Shown: in pieces, positions 15,742 to 23,915 of the stretch | Layout of the letters: each line of letters opens with the position of its first letter | How positions within the stretch are numbered: the first letter of the stretch is position 1 | Origin: an uncultured Lachnospiraceae bacterium | GTDB lineage: Bacteria > Bacillota > Clostridia > Lachnospirales > Lachnospiraceae | Assembly (NCBI GenBank): GCA_947177165.1 | Contig: CAMWTP010000057.1 | Coordinates: 1-32,505, forward strand | DNA: 32,505 nt | Reading direction: 5' to 3' | The notes under the pieces: model-generated | Told to the model about the DNA's origin: nothing | Databases searched by the model: none | What the model saw: the letters and a program-made list of their open reading frames with translations, nothing else | Made by a program: the position numbers and the translations under genes

Positions 15742-17742
15742 TCATTGATTGCTGCCGCCGCTTTTTCTGTACTGTACCGGCGTCATTCCCATTTTCTTCT
15801 TGAAAATGCGGTTAAAATGCTCCACATTTGGATATCCCACCGCCATGGCCACATTCTCCACAGTCATGTTTCCGTTCCGGAGCAGTGTCTTTGCCTTCTT
15901 CAAACGTATGTTTATCAAAATATCTCCGAAGGTCTTCCCCGATTTCTCATGAATATATTTGCTCAGATACGGCTCTGACAAATGAAAATGCGCTGCGACA
16001 TCGCTGAGCGCGGTCGCCTGATAATTTGCCTGGATATAATTCATAATCTCCATCATGCGTTCATCCTGACACGCTGCATTTTCCTGGATCTGGGGAAGCT
16101 TGTTGACACTGACGCAGAGTGCATGTATCGATGCCTTGATAATGTCGTCATCCATGCCTGCACCCCAGAATTTCTCACCATTGCAGGTAACGCTCACATA
16201 AGCGATCGCCTTTGACGAGGAACCCTTTGTGAGTGCATGCTCCTCATAGTCAGACAGCTGATAGCTGATGTTGAAATACTGCTTGATCGTGTTGCTCACT
16301 GCATCAAGACGCCCGTTTCCATTTGCATCTACCGTTGTCTTTCTGTCTCCGCAGGTGATCACTGCCTCTGCCATAATACCGTCGACCTGCTTAAAATGAC
16401 ACTCATTGATCTGGAACAACGGCGTGTTATCCACATAATTTTCGCAGAAAATATCATAAACCCACTGCGGAGAGAGCACTTTGTGTTCCTGATCGGAGAC
16501 ATCTTTCACAAGATAACCCACCTCCTCGCGCATCGCGTAAGGCAGGGATATACCATAATTCTGTTTCAGGATATAGTTCACGCCGCCCTTTCCCGACTGA
16601 CTGTTGATGCGGATCACATCGGCGTCATAATTTCTGCCCACATCCTTCGGATCAACCGGCAGATAGGGTACTGTCCACTTGTCTGTATTTTTCTCCTCAC
16701 GCCACTGCATGCCTTTTGCAATCGCATCCTGATGAGAACCTGAGAAAGCTGTAAATACAAGATCTCCTGAGTACGGCTGTCGCTCATGCACTCTCATGCG
16801 CGTGAAATGCTCATACTTCTCCCTGATCTCTGGCATATCGGAGAAATCAAGTTTCGGGTCGACACCATGAGAAAACATATTCATCGCCACAGTGATCAGA
16901 TCAACATTTCCTGTCCGCTCCCCGTTTCCAAAAAGTGTCCCTTCCACGCGGTCCGCTCCTGCAAGAACGCTGAGCTCCGCATCACAAACACCGCAGCCGC
17001 GGTCATTGTGTGGGTGTACAGAAAGTACCACCGCATCTCTGTATTTCAGATTTTTATGGATATATTCTACCTGCGTGGCAAATACATGCGGCATAGCATT
17101 CTCCACTGTTGTCGGTATGTTGATAATCGCCTTATTGTCCACTGTCGGCTGCCAGATATCAAGCACTGCATTGCACACCTCAACCGCGTAGTCAACCTCC
17201 GTGCCGTGAAAACTCTCAGGACTGTACTCAAAGGAAAAGTTTCCGTCGGTCTCGGACGCAAGTTTTTTCAGCAGCTCAGCTCCGTCTGTCGCAATCTTCA
17301 TGATCTCTTCCCTGCTCTTTCTGAATACCTGCTCCCGCTGCGCCACTGATGTGGAATTATAGAGATGAATTACTGCGTGCGGCGCCCCCTTGACTGCCTC
17401 AAAGGTCTTCTTGATGATATGCTCCCTTGCCTGTGTGAGCACCTGCACTGTCACATCATCAGGTATCATGTTCCTTTCGATTAAAGCGCGCATAAACTCA
17501 TACTCGGTCTCTGACGCCGCCGGAAAACCGACCTCAATCTCCTTAAAGCCGATCTCCACAAGCATCTCAAAAAATTGTAATTTTTCATCCAGACTCATAG
17601 GCTCGATCAGTGCCTGATTCCCATCTCTCAGATCGACAGAACACCAGATCGGTGGTGCTGTGATCGCATCCTTCTTCACCCAGTCATATGTACAGACCGG
17701 CGGTAAAAAATATGATTTTTCATACTTACATGCATTTTTCAT
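15742..17742 (-). CDS. leuA: 2-isopropylmalate synthase fused to an AraC-type HTH domain
   Basis: Residues 1 to about 555 form a complete LeuA of the long type, which condenses acetyl-CoA with 2-ketoisovalerate in the first step of leucine synthesis. They include SVDLRDGNQALIEPM, the metal-binding HPHNDRGCG, GNGERTGNVD, and the C-terminal LeuA allosteric domain near 440-555. Residues 562-666 are a full AraC/XylS double helix-turn-helix, with the signature ending AMAVGYPNVEHFNRIFKKKMGMTPVQYRK. The frame is open throughout, so this is one fused product. A T-box leader with a Leu CTC specifier lies upstream. The C-terminal domain suggests a DNA-binding or autoregulatory role in addition to catalysis, which is inference. 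Confidence 0.93.
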   Translation of the reverse strand: MKNACKYEKSYFLPPVCTYDWVKKDAITAPPIWCSVDLRDGNQALIEPMSLDEKLQFFEMLVEIGFKEIEVGFPAASETEYEFMRALIERNMIPDDVTVQVLTQAREHIIKKTFEAVKGAPHAVIHLYNSTSVAQREQVFRKSREEIMKIATDGAELLKKLASETDGNFSFEYSPESFHGTEVDYAVEVCNAVLDIWQPTVDNKAIINIPTTVENAMPHVFATQVEYIHKNLKYRDAVVLSVHPHNDRGCGVCDAELSVLAGADRVEGTLFGNGERTGNVDLITVAMNMFSHGVDPKLDFSDMPEIREKYEHFTRMRVHERQPYSGDLVFTAFSGSHQDAIAKGMQWREEKNTDKWTVPYLPVDPKDVGRNYDADVIRINSQSGKGGVNYILKQNYGISLPYAMREEVGYLVKDVSDQEHKVLSPQWVYDIFCENYVDNTPLFQINECHFKQVDGIMAEAVITCGDRKTTVDANGNGRLDAVSNTIKQYFNISYQLSDYEEHALTKGSSSKAIAYVSVTCNGEKFWGAGMDDDIIKASIHALCVSVNKLPQIQENAACQDERMMEIMNYIQANYQATALSDVAAHFHLSEPYLSKYIHEKSGKTFGDILINIRLKKAKTLLRNGNMTVENVAMAVGYPNVEHFNRIFKKKMGMTPVQYRKSGGSNQ

Positions 17743-17828
17743 GACTCATACCCTCCATTTTCACAAGATTTCAACCAGGTACATGCTGCATCAGCACCCA
17801 TCTTTCCTGTGCGCTTTTGTGTCCGCAC

Positions 17829-18142
17829 AAAAAAAGCCTCCGCCTCCACAACATCTCTGCTGCAGAGACGAAAGACCTTCCGTTTCTTCCGCGGTACCAC
17901 TCTACTTCATGTTCTCATCATACTTTCTAAAAACATGCCCTCATCAGCACTATCATGCCTTCCCCTGATAACGGTGGGTGCTCCGTTGTGTCCTACTGGC
18001 ATACAGCATATCGGTTCAGACACACAGCTCCAAGATGAGTTCGCCATACTTCCCATACTGTCTCGCAGCTTACGACAGTTCTCTGAAATGTTCTGTATCG
18101 TTACTGATTCTTTTCATCGCCGTTCTTTGTTTTCTAATTCGT
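17829..18142 (-). promoter_or_regulatory. T-box leader, leucine specific
   Basis: The minus strand carries the conserved T-box AGAGTGGTACCGCGG at 17903-17889. Farther upstream a specifier-loop sequence reads GAACTCATCTTGGAGC with codon CTC at 18039-18037, meaning leucine. An AGAGA-containing stem I region is at about 18080. A terminator follows the T-box: TCTCTGC/GCAGAGA at 17868-17854 plus G-U rich lower pairs, then seven T at 17835-17829. Uncharged tRNA-Leu would favour antitermination and leuA expression. Confidence 0.92.
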
Positions 18143-18148
18143 AGTTAT

Positions 18149-18177
18149 ATAGTAGCATTATTTAACGCAGATTGCAA
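18149..18177 (-). promoter_or_regulatory. sigma-A type promoter of the leuA leader
   Basis: TTGCAA at 18177-18172 and TACTAT at 18154-18149 on the minus strand are separated by exactly 17 bases. The predicted start near 18142 gives a leader of about 400 bases before leuA. Confidence 0.6.
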
Positions 18178-18221
18178 GCATTAAAATTAATCACTTTTAT
18201 TGATTTTTTTTAATCAAGGCA

Positions 18222-20036
18222 TCAGCCTAATGTCAGCCCGAGATACCCTTCCCTGCAGTCCCAGTTCTTTAACCGCTCAGGCAGCAGTACCATTCCGCCC
18301 ATGTTTCTCTCATATGCCCATGCTGTGCCTGTGTACTCCAGAAGCTCAGGCAGAATATGATGAAGCTCATCGTCATCGAGTGTCGTCTCCATGACATGTA
18401 GACCTTCCTTTTCTATCCGATACATCAGAACTGCCTTTTTAAGCTTTTCCTCCCCTGTATCCTTTGTCAGTAATAGTGTTCTTCCGCCGCAGAACTGGTT
18501 TTCCTTTATGGCATAGGCAATTGCCTTCTCGTCCCATTCTACATACCCTTCGCCTTCGAAAAACTGATCGCGCACGATTTTGTATTCCTTTTCATCTGCA
18601 TCAGAAACCGCCCAGCTGTGAAGTACTTCCAGCTTTTCCTCATCCTCCGGCTCTTCCGCCGCTTTCAAATCATTATTGTCTGCCAATAAAATACGGGCAT
18701 CTGCTTTCCCTGTGCATTTTCCGGCATAAATCCAGCATGGACTCTCACCAAAAGCATCCGCAAATCCCTGTTTCTCATAATACTGCTGCAAATCCCTGTC
18801 TGCGGGCTGCAAGATCAACGGTTCCCGGTATTTTTCAGCAGCATGCTTTATGATTTCCGATGCATACCCCTTATTTCTGTATTCTGGCAGCGTGGCAACC
18901 GCATAGACATATCTGGCATTTTCCTTATTGCCGTTGAGCGTCACCTGCACCGGCAATAAGCTTGCCATCGCCACAGAACGGCCATCCTGATAGATCGCAC
19001 ACATATTCTCGTTTTCGAAGCGATTTTTCAGATAAAGCTCTATATATGCTCTGTCATCGCCGAAACATCGATTCCATATCTCAATGACAGACTCCCACTC
19101 AGTCTCATTTGCAAAAACGACACGGCTTTCCGCTGCCCTGTATTTTCTTAGCAAAATATCCGGATAATAGGACATCTTCGCTTTTCTCAGTCCCGGATCC
19201 CCTGTATCCTCCTCGCGGTTTACGTACATAAAACGCTGCGCTTCATGCAGGACAAACTGCTGGTTAATCATCGGATATGCGCCTTGCAAATCCGGAAACG
19301 CCTTTTCAAAGTGAACGACAAAAGTATTCTCATTCAATGGTTCTCCAATGGTAAATGCGACAAGCTCTCCGCTTTTATACAAAACACCGCCGCAAAGACC
19401 AAGTTCGGTAAAATCAGTAAACGCCACTTCTAAAACGGCTATTTCCTGCTCCATCTCGTCATTCCACTTCTCAGCGCGCAGCGCAATCCATTCTTTCGCC
19501 ATTCTGCGGCATTCAGGAATGTGTTTTTCTGTCATCGGCTCATACTGCCAGTCACCGTCATCCATAAACCGGGCGATATGATTTCGCTTGCCATGCAGCT
19601 TCTTCCCCTTTAAGGAAGAAAGCTTTTCTACTGTATAGACATAGTCAAAACCATCCCTGTCTGCACTGATTTCGAACTCTCCCGGGAACCATTCAATCAG
19701 TCTCAACCTGCCCTCTTCCGTAACCGGATAAAGATTCAGTTCATGACCATGCTCAGCGCATATTCTTTTCAGATGCCCGATCATACACTGCTTATCGCCG
19801 TTTCCAAACGGAAAAGAATACTGAAATTGTTCCTTTTCCCTGTATCGGATCACACCACATCCATAGGCACTTCCAACCTGCACATCATACACTTTCGACC
19901 AGATATAATTATTTGCAAAAGTATACTCACAGGCATCAAGTTTGTCCTCCTTCAGCTTCCCGTTAATCCAATCCCTGTCATCCATCGATATCGGATGAAA
20001 GTTTAGTTCTTCCTGTCTCAGCATATGAGATTCCAT
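18222..20036 (-). CDS. DUF2156 / GNAT acetyltransferase fusion protein
   Basis: The 604-residue protein has an N-terminal DUF2156 domain (about 10-305), related to the catalytic half of lysyl-phosphatidylglycerol synthases (KKLHGKRNHIARF, VHFEKAFPDLQGAYPMINQQF). A GNAT acetyltransferase domain follows at about 310-435, with the acetyl-CoA motif AVATLPEYRNKGYASEIIK. The last part (450-604) resembles the C-terminal extension of some GNAT proteins. Substrates are unknown. There is no membrane segment, so it is not a full lipid aminoacyl transferase. It starts 22 bases after the PspA-like short gene and is probably cotranscribed with it. Confidence 0.82.
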   Translation of the reverse strand: MESHMLRQEELNFHPISMDDRDWINGKLKEDKLDACEYTFANNYIWSKVYDVQVGSAYGCGVIRYREKEQFQYSFPFGNGDKQCMIGHLKRICAEHGHELNLYPVTEEGRLRLIEWFPGEFEISADRDGFDYVYTVEKLSSLKGKKLHGKRNHIARFMDDGDWQYEPMTEKHIPECRRMAKEWIALRAEKWNDEMEQEIAVLEVAFTDFTELGLCGGVLYKSGELVAFTIGEPLNENTFVVHFEKAFPDLQGAYPMINQQFVLHEAQRFMYVNREEDTGDPGLRKAKMSYYPDILLRKYRAAESRVVFANETEWESVIEIWNRCFGDDRAYIELYLKNRFENENMCAIYQDGRSVAMASLLPVQVTLNGNKENARYVYAVATLPEYRNKGYASEIIKHAAEKYREPLILQPADRDLQQYYEKQGFADAFGESPCWIYAGKCTGKADARILLADNNDLKAAEEPEDEEKLEVLHSWAVSDADEKEYKIVRDQFFEGEGYVEWDEKAIAYAIKENQFCGGRTLLLTKDTGEEKLKKAVLMYRIEKEGLHVMETTLDDDELHHILPELLEYTGTAWAYERNMGGMVLLPERLKNWDCREGYLGLTLG

Positions 20037-20058
20037 CCTGTTCTCTCAATAATATTAT

Positions 20059-20292
20059 TTATTTGCCGCTGTTCATTGCTTTCAACAGCCGCTGCGGCCC
20101 CGCATCAACACATTTGTCTGTACTGCGATTTGTCACCAGGCAAAGCCTGACCAGGTGCTTCTGCTGCAGCCCTGACCAGTTCCCCATATCCGCGCTCATC
20201 CGTCTGACCATTTTCTCCAGGTCCTCTGGTTTGTCCAACAGAACATTGATATTTGCTTTTAGTATATCCGGAATTCCATGAAATATTGACAT
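20059..20292 (-). CDS. short protein with PspA/IM30-like N-terminus, possibly truncated
   Basis: The first 32 or so residues, IPDILKANINVLLDKPEDLEKMVRRM, closely match the amphipathic N-terminal helix and start of helix 2 of PspA/IM30/Vipp1 proteins (ANIN.LLDK.EDPEKM). The remaining 45 residues do not look like PspA, and the product is only 77 residues against more than 220 for the family. I could not find the rest of PspA in other frames nearby. GGGAG precedes the ATG at 20292. It may be a gene remnant or a small membrane-curvature peptide. Confidence 0.6.
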   Translation of the reverse strand: MSIFHGIPDILKANINVLLDKPEDLEKMVRRMSADMGNWSGLQQKHLVRLCLVTNRSTDKCVDAGPQRLLKAMNSGK

Positions 20293-20381
20293 TCCTTCTC
20301 CCTGCCTTCCTTCATACTGCTTTATCACTCTTCTGCAACTTCCTTTTCGTCTGTATTGTCAGAAAAAATGTTAATTTTCTA

Positions 20382-20410
20382 TTGATTATCTGTCAATTTT
20401 GTACTAACAT
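20382..20410 (+). promoter_or_regulatory. possible promoter of comFB
   Basis: TTGATT (20382-20387) and TAACAT (20405-20410) are 17 bases apart, and a start near 20417 would give a 47-base leader. Other AT-rich pairs are possible here. Confidence 0.35.
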
Positions 20411-20463
20411 AGAATATAGGTGCATTTATTTGCAGAATCAAACTTAACGAAGGAGGTAACGGT

Positions 20464-20733
20464 ATGGAAGGCTTAAAAAATATCATGGAGGATGATGTGG
20501 AAAACCAGCTGAATCAACTGCTTCCCACAATGTCAAATATCTGTTCCTGTGAGACATGCCGGTTAGACATGGCAGCCTACGCACTTAACCGGTTAAAACC
20601 AAACTATGTAAGGACTAATACCGGTGCACTATTTCATAAATTGAACACCTCATCTACGCAGGCCAAAACTGAAATTCTCACTGCTGTCGTCACAGCAATC
20701 AATATAATAGGCGCCCATCCTCATCACGACTGA
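20464..20733 (+). CDS. comFB: ComFB-like late competence protein
   Basis: The 89-residue protein shows the ComFB signature: two CxxC-type cysteine positions in ICSCETCRLDMAAYALNRLKPNYV, followed by NTGALFHKL. In Bacillus comFB lies in the comF competence operon with unclear function, and related domains elsewhere bind nucleotide second messengers. GAAGGAGG precedes the ATG. It is the only plus-strand gene between 7 and 27 kb. It stands alone between its own promoter region and a strong shared terminator, without comFA or comFC. Confidence 0.85.
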   Translation: MEGLKNIMEDDVENQLNQLLPTMSNICSCETCRLDMAAYALNRLKPNYVRTNTGALFHKLNTSSTQAKTEILTAVVTAINIIGAHPHHD

Positions 20734-20753
20734 ATAATACAGAAAATGTCCTG

Positions 20754-20781
20754 TGCACTTGTGTGCGTACACACAAGTGCA
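20754..20781. terminator. bidirectional hairpin terminator between comFB and nth
   Basis: TGCACTTGTGTG and CACACAAGTGCA form a perfect 12-base stem with loop CGTA. It lies between the convergent ends of comFB (+) and nth (-). Flanking AT-rich or T-rich sequence exists on both sides, though neither T run is long. Confidence 0.7.
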
Positions 20782-20794
20782 TTATATATTCCTT

Positions 20795-21439
20795 TCACAG
20801 ATTCTTTTCACAGATATCACTCAAACAGCATCTGTCACAATAGGGCTTTGTCCTCGCTGTACAAACCTCCCGTCCATGATCAACCAATCTATGGCAAAAG
20901 TGATTGCCCTCCTCCGGCGGTATGATCTCCCACAAAGCCATCTCCACCTTTTTCGGCTCTTTGATGTTCTCAACCAGTCCCATACGATTTGTAAGCCGGA
21001 TACAGTGTGTGTCTGTCACAATTGCAGGTTTGCCAAACACATCTCCCATGATAAGATTCGCGCTTTTTCTGCCCACTCCGGGAAGCTTTAGCAGCGTGTC
21101 AAAATCATCTGGCACTTTACAGTCAAAATCATCGCGGAGCATCTTCATACAGCCGCTGATATCCCGTGCTTTGCTGTGTCCCAGCCCGCACGGCTTGACA
21201 ATGCGTTCGATATCCTCAACATCCGCATCTGCAAGCGCCTCAATGGTCGGATATTTCTCGTATAATCCTTTCACCACCACATTCACTCTCGCATCTGTAC
21301 ACTGCGCCGCAAGACGCACACTCACCAACAGCTTCCACGCCTCATTGTAATCCAATGTACAATCCGAATCAGGATACTCTTTCTTAAGACGCTCTATGAT
21401 CTCAAGTGCCAGTGCTTTCTTTTTGCTTTTTATTCCCAT
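20795..21439 (-). CDS. nth: endonuclease III
   Basis: This base-excision repair DNA glycosylase/AP lyase acts on oxidised pyrimidines. The 214-residue protein has the helix-hairpin-helix LPGVGRKSAN with catalytic Lys125, Asp143 in VTDTHCIRL, and four C-terminal cysteines for the [4Fe-4S] cluster (CTARTKPYCDRCCLSDIC). The first cysteine gap is seven residues, one more than in E. coli. It starts 27 bases after hisS ends and is likely cotranscribed with it. Confidence 0.95.
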   Translation of the reverse strand: MGIKSKKKALALEIIERLKKEYPDSDCTLDYNEAWKLLVSVRLAAQCTDARVNVVVKGLYEKYPTIEALADADVEDIERIVKPCGLGHSKARDISGCMKMLRDDFDCKVPDDFDTLLKLPGVGRKSANLIMGDVFGKPAIVTDTHCIRLTNRMGLVENIKEPKKVEMALWEIIPPEEGNHFCHRLVDHGREVCTARTKPYCDRCCLSDICEKNL

Positions 21440-21466
21440 TTTATCTTTCCCTGTAATTACCGCTTG

Positions 21467-22729
21467 CTAATTTTTTAAGCTCTCTTTATAGAACTGCTTA
21501 AACTCTTCGTATCCCTCTGCTGTCAGCTGCTCCTTTTGGAATTTTTTATTCTTGTTCATGCGCGCCACAAGCACCTGTACACCGCTCTGCCGCTCTTTCT
21601 GTGCCTCTGCGATGATATTGCAGAGCGTCTCCCCTGACACACCCTTCTCAATCAGATACGCCACTTTCCTGCTCTGGTCCGGCACTTTGAAGCCGCTCTC
21701 CATCAAAATCAGTATGATGCGCTCAAACCCAATTGAAAAGCCGCATGCGGGAACATCTTTTCCTGTAAACCGGCCCACCATCTTGTCGTACCGGCCACCG
21801 CCGCCACAGCTTCCGCCAAATTCAGGCATCGCGATCTCAAATATTGTTCCTGTATAGTACGACATCCCGCGCACCAATGTCGGGTCAAACACCAGCTTGA
21901 AATAGTCTCCCTTTGTGGCATTGACACTCTCGATAATCTCCCGGAAACCAGCTTTAACATTTTCATCAAGAAAACCTGTCATTTTTTCCTCAATGAATGC
22001 AAGTGTGTCCCCGGACGCGTTCATTCCCCTGAAAAGCGCGAGATATTTATCGACTTTCTCACTCTCATATCCCTCTTGAGTCAGCTCACGCTCCACACCC
22101 TCGATTCCAATCTTGTCCATCTTGTCCAGCGTGATAAAGATATTGTCGTAATCCTCCTCGTTAAACCCGCTGTACGCAGCCATCGCTTTCAGTATTCTCC
22201 TGTCATTGATGCGAATCTCAAAATTCTGAAAACCCAGTCTGCCAAGCGTCGTCGTTGTCGCAAGGATCAGCTCGATCTCCGCAAGATTTGACTCCTCGCC
22301 AAGAATATCAATGTCACACTGCATAAACTGGCGATATCTGCCCTTCTGTGGCTTGTCCGCCCTCCACACATTTCCCATCTGCAGTGCCTTAAAAGGCGAC
22401 GGCAGGTCATTTGCATGATTCGCGTAATATCTTACGAGCGGGACTGTCAGATCATAGCGCATCCCAAAATCAACGACATCTGCCTCTGTCTGGGCCGCCT
22501 CCACATTGAGCTGTGCTCCCCGCTTCAATACCTTAAATATCAGTTTTTCGTTCTCTCCGCCCTGCTTGTTGCTCAGATTCTCAATATTCTCCATGCAGGG
22601 CGTCTCCATCGGTGTAAAACCAAATTTGCCGTAAGTCTCCTTGATCACGCGCATCACATAATCGCGAATCTGCATTTCTTCTGGCATGATATCCTTCATG
22701 CCGTTCACAGGCTTCTTATTCAGTGCCAT
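21467..22729 (-). CDS. hisS: histidyl-tRNA synthetase
   Basis: The 420-residue class II synthetase charges tRNA-His. Motif 2 is VWRADKPQKGRYRQFMQCDID. LVRGMSYYTGTIFEI is the histidine-binding segment, where most HisRS have LVRGLDYYTG. GGGGRYD and CGFSIGFERIILIL (motif 3) follow, with a shortened anticodon-binding domain at the end. GAGGT precedes the ATG. The HisRS rather than HisZ assignment rests on the preserved binding motifs. Confidence 0.94.
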   Translation of the reverse strand: MALNKKPVNGMKDIMPEEMQIRDYVMRVIKETYGKFGFTPMETPCMENIENLSNKQGGENEKLIFKVLKRGAQLNVEAAQTEADVVDFGMRYDLTVPLVRYYANHANDLPSPFKALQMGNVWRADKPQKGRYRQFMQCDIDILGEESNLAEIELILATTTTLGRLGFQNFEIRINDRRILKAMAAYSGFNEEDYDNIFITLDKMDKIGIEGVERELTQEGYESEKVDKYLALFRGMNASGDTLAFIEEKMTGFLDENVKAGFREIIESVNATKGDYFKLVFDPTLVRGMSYYTGTIFEIAMPEFGGSCGGGGRYDKMVGRFTGKDVPACGFSIGFERIILILMESGFKVPDQSRKVAYLIEKGVSGETLCNIIAEAQKERQSGVQVLVARMNKNKKFQKEQLTAEGYEEFKQFYKESLKN

Positions 22730-22823
22730 ATCAGTACCTCATTTCCTTATGCATATATCTATTCACTATCCCTAATCATTTCTGTTTTCTATAGACAGCT
22801 TCAAATACAAGTTTGAGCAGTCC

Positions 22824-23072
22824 TCAGTCACATCCGAAATTTCCGGCGGTCCCCTTTGCCCACGGGCTGCCAACGTCACAGCGCCCATGATGGTATTGTG
22901 TATTGACAGTGCCCTCCTGCTGCTCCTCGGAAACATTTACTTTGATGCGGCTTACCCCGTTCACTGTCTTGCTGTCCAGCATATTGATAATATCATTGAT
23001 TTCCTGCTCCTGCTGATTCTTTTTCCTTGTCTCAAGTTCATCCATATCTTCCAAACCGCTAAATACTGCCAT
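22824..23072 (-). CDS. 82-residue protein with an unusual conserved-looking C-terminus
   Basis: The first 55 residues are charged and helical. The last 24 (HHGRCDVGSPWAKGTAGNFG then Cys-Asp) are quite different: glycine-rich, with two cysteines, one tryptophan and no charge cluster. This leader-plus-core layout recalls ribosomally made modified peptides. No radical SAM, protease or transporter gene is adjacent, and hisS lies downstream after 94 bases. AGGAGG precedes the ATG. I do not know the family. A plain small structural protein is equally possible. Confidence 0.65.
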   Translation of the reverse strand: MAVFSGLEDMDELETRKKNQQEQEINDIINMLDSKTVNGVSRIKVNVSEEQQEGTVNTQYHHGRCDVGSPWAKGTAGNFGCD

Positions 23073-23190
23073 ATCTGGTTCCTCCTCTTCGTACCTGTCT
23101 TTAACGTATCATAGCATACATTTCGTTCGAATGCAAGTTCTATTTTTCAGATCAGGAAAAGAGCATGCAATTTTCCGCTTTTTCCCCAGA

Positions 23191-23219
23191 AATCAAAAAG
23201 TGCTGGATTACAGCACTTT
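23191..23219 (-). terminator. intrinsic terminator of the Dabb gene
   Basis: AAAGTGCTG pairs perfectly with CAGCACTTT around a five-base loop, and TTTTTG follows on the minus strand. The stem begins inside the stop codon of the gene. Confidence 0.85.
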
Positions 23220-23521
23220 CAGACCTCAAAATCCATGCAGACCCTTGACTTTGTATACGGGCGGACCTTGCCGTCGGCCACCGCCACATGCTCCGGGTGC
23301 ACTGCGTAACCTTTCAATGACTCCTCATTTTCAAACAATGAATCAAGCATCACGTCCGCATTGGAGGATGCCAGCGGGTTGATCTCCACTTTTATTTCAG
23401 CCAGACCTGGAATTCTCCCGCTGAGTGCCTCAAGCCCCGCCTTAATCCCGGCCTTTACCTCTGCCCGTTCCCTGTCAGACAGCTCGTCCTTTAACTGCCA
23501 CAATATCACATGTTTTACCAT
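23219..23521 (-). CDS. Dabb family stress-responsive alpha/beta-barrel protein
   Basis: The 100-residue product starts MVKHVILWQLKDEL and ends with a conserved HPEHVAVADGKVRPYTKSRVCMDFE segment, as in Dabb dimeric ferredoxin-like barrels. These small proteins are stress-induced in plants and serve as domains or tiny enzymes in bacteria. No partner enzyme lies next to it. AGGAGAG precedes the ATG. Confidence 0.87.
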   Translation of the reverse strand: MVKHVILWQLKDELSDRERAEVKAGIKAGLEALSGRIPGLAEIKVEINPLASSNADVMLDSLFENEESLKGYAVHPEHVAVADGKVRPYTKSRVCMDFEV

Positions 23522-23627
23522 TGTCTTACTCTCCTTCTTTCTTATTCTAAACCGCCGTCCTTTTTCAACGGCCTGAAAAAATTCCTCATTACCATTATAT
23601 ACTAAGGAACTGCTTTTTGCACGAACC

Positions 23628-23894
23628 TTATCTCACGTAAAAATACCGCTCGCCATCCTCGAGCGGTATTTCCTCTGACTCGATGGAATCGATCACAATA
23701 TAGTCACTCCGGTTGATCATCACCAGCATCTGGTTGATCGCCTCCTCCGTCCCCTGTGCCTCCATCTCGACAGAACCGTCGTACTCATTTTTTGCCCAGC
23801 CTGTGATACCCATACCGTTCGCAGCGTACTTTGCCCGGTATCGGAATCCCACACCCTGCACTCTTCCTGTAAACCGAAAATGTTTTCTGACCAT
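23628..23894 (-). CDS. acyP: acylphosphatase
   Basis: The 88-residue protein has the full acylphosphatase signature: GRVQGVGFRYR with the phosphate-binding Arg18, and GWAKNEYDGSVE with catalytic Asn36. It hydrolyses acyl phosphates. It starts 21 bases after the rRNA methylase gene ends, so the two are probably cotranscribed. Confidence 0.94.
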   Translation of the reverse strand: MVRKHFRFTGRVQGVGFRYRAKYAANGMGITGWAKNEYDGSVEMEAQGTEEAINQMLVMINRSDYIVIDSIESEEIPLEDGERYFYVR

Positions 23895-23915
23895 CTTTCC
23901 TGTCCTTTCCTATTG

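Noticed and set aside
14880..15803. Plus-strand open frame of 307 codons opposite the AlkD-like gene.
   Set aside because: The minus-strand gene has the AlkD active-site residues; the plus-strand product is cysteine- and histidine-rich without any family features.
15742..16070. The AraC domain as a separate gene after leuA.
   Set aside because: The frame is continuous and I saw no stop, frameshift or convincing internal ribosome binding site between the two parts.
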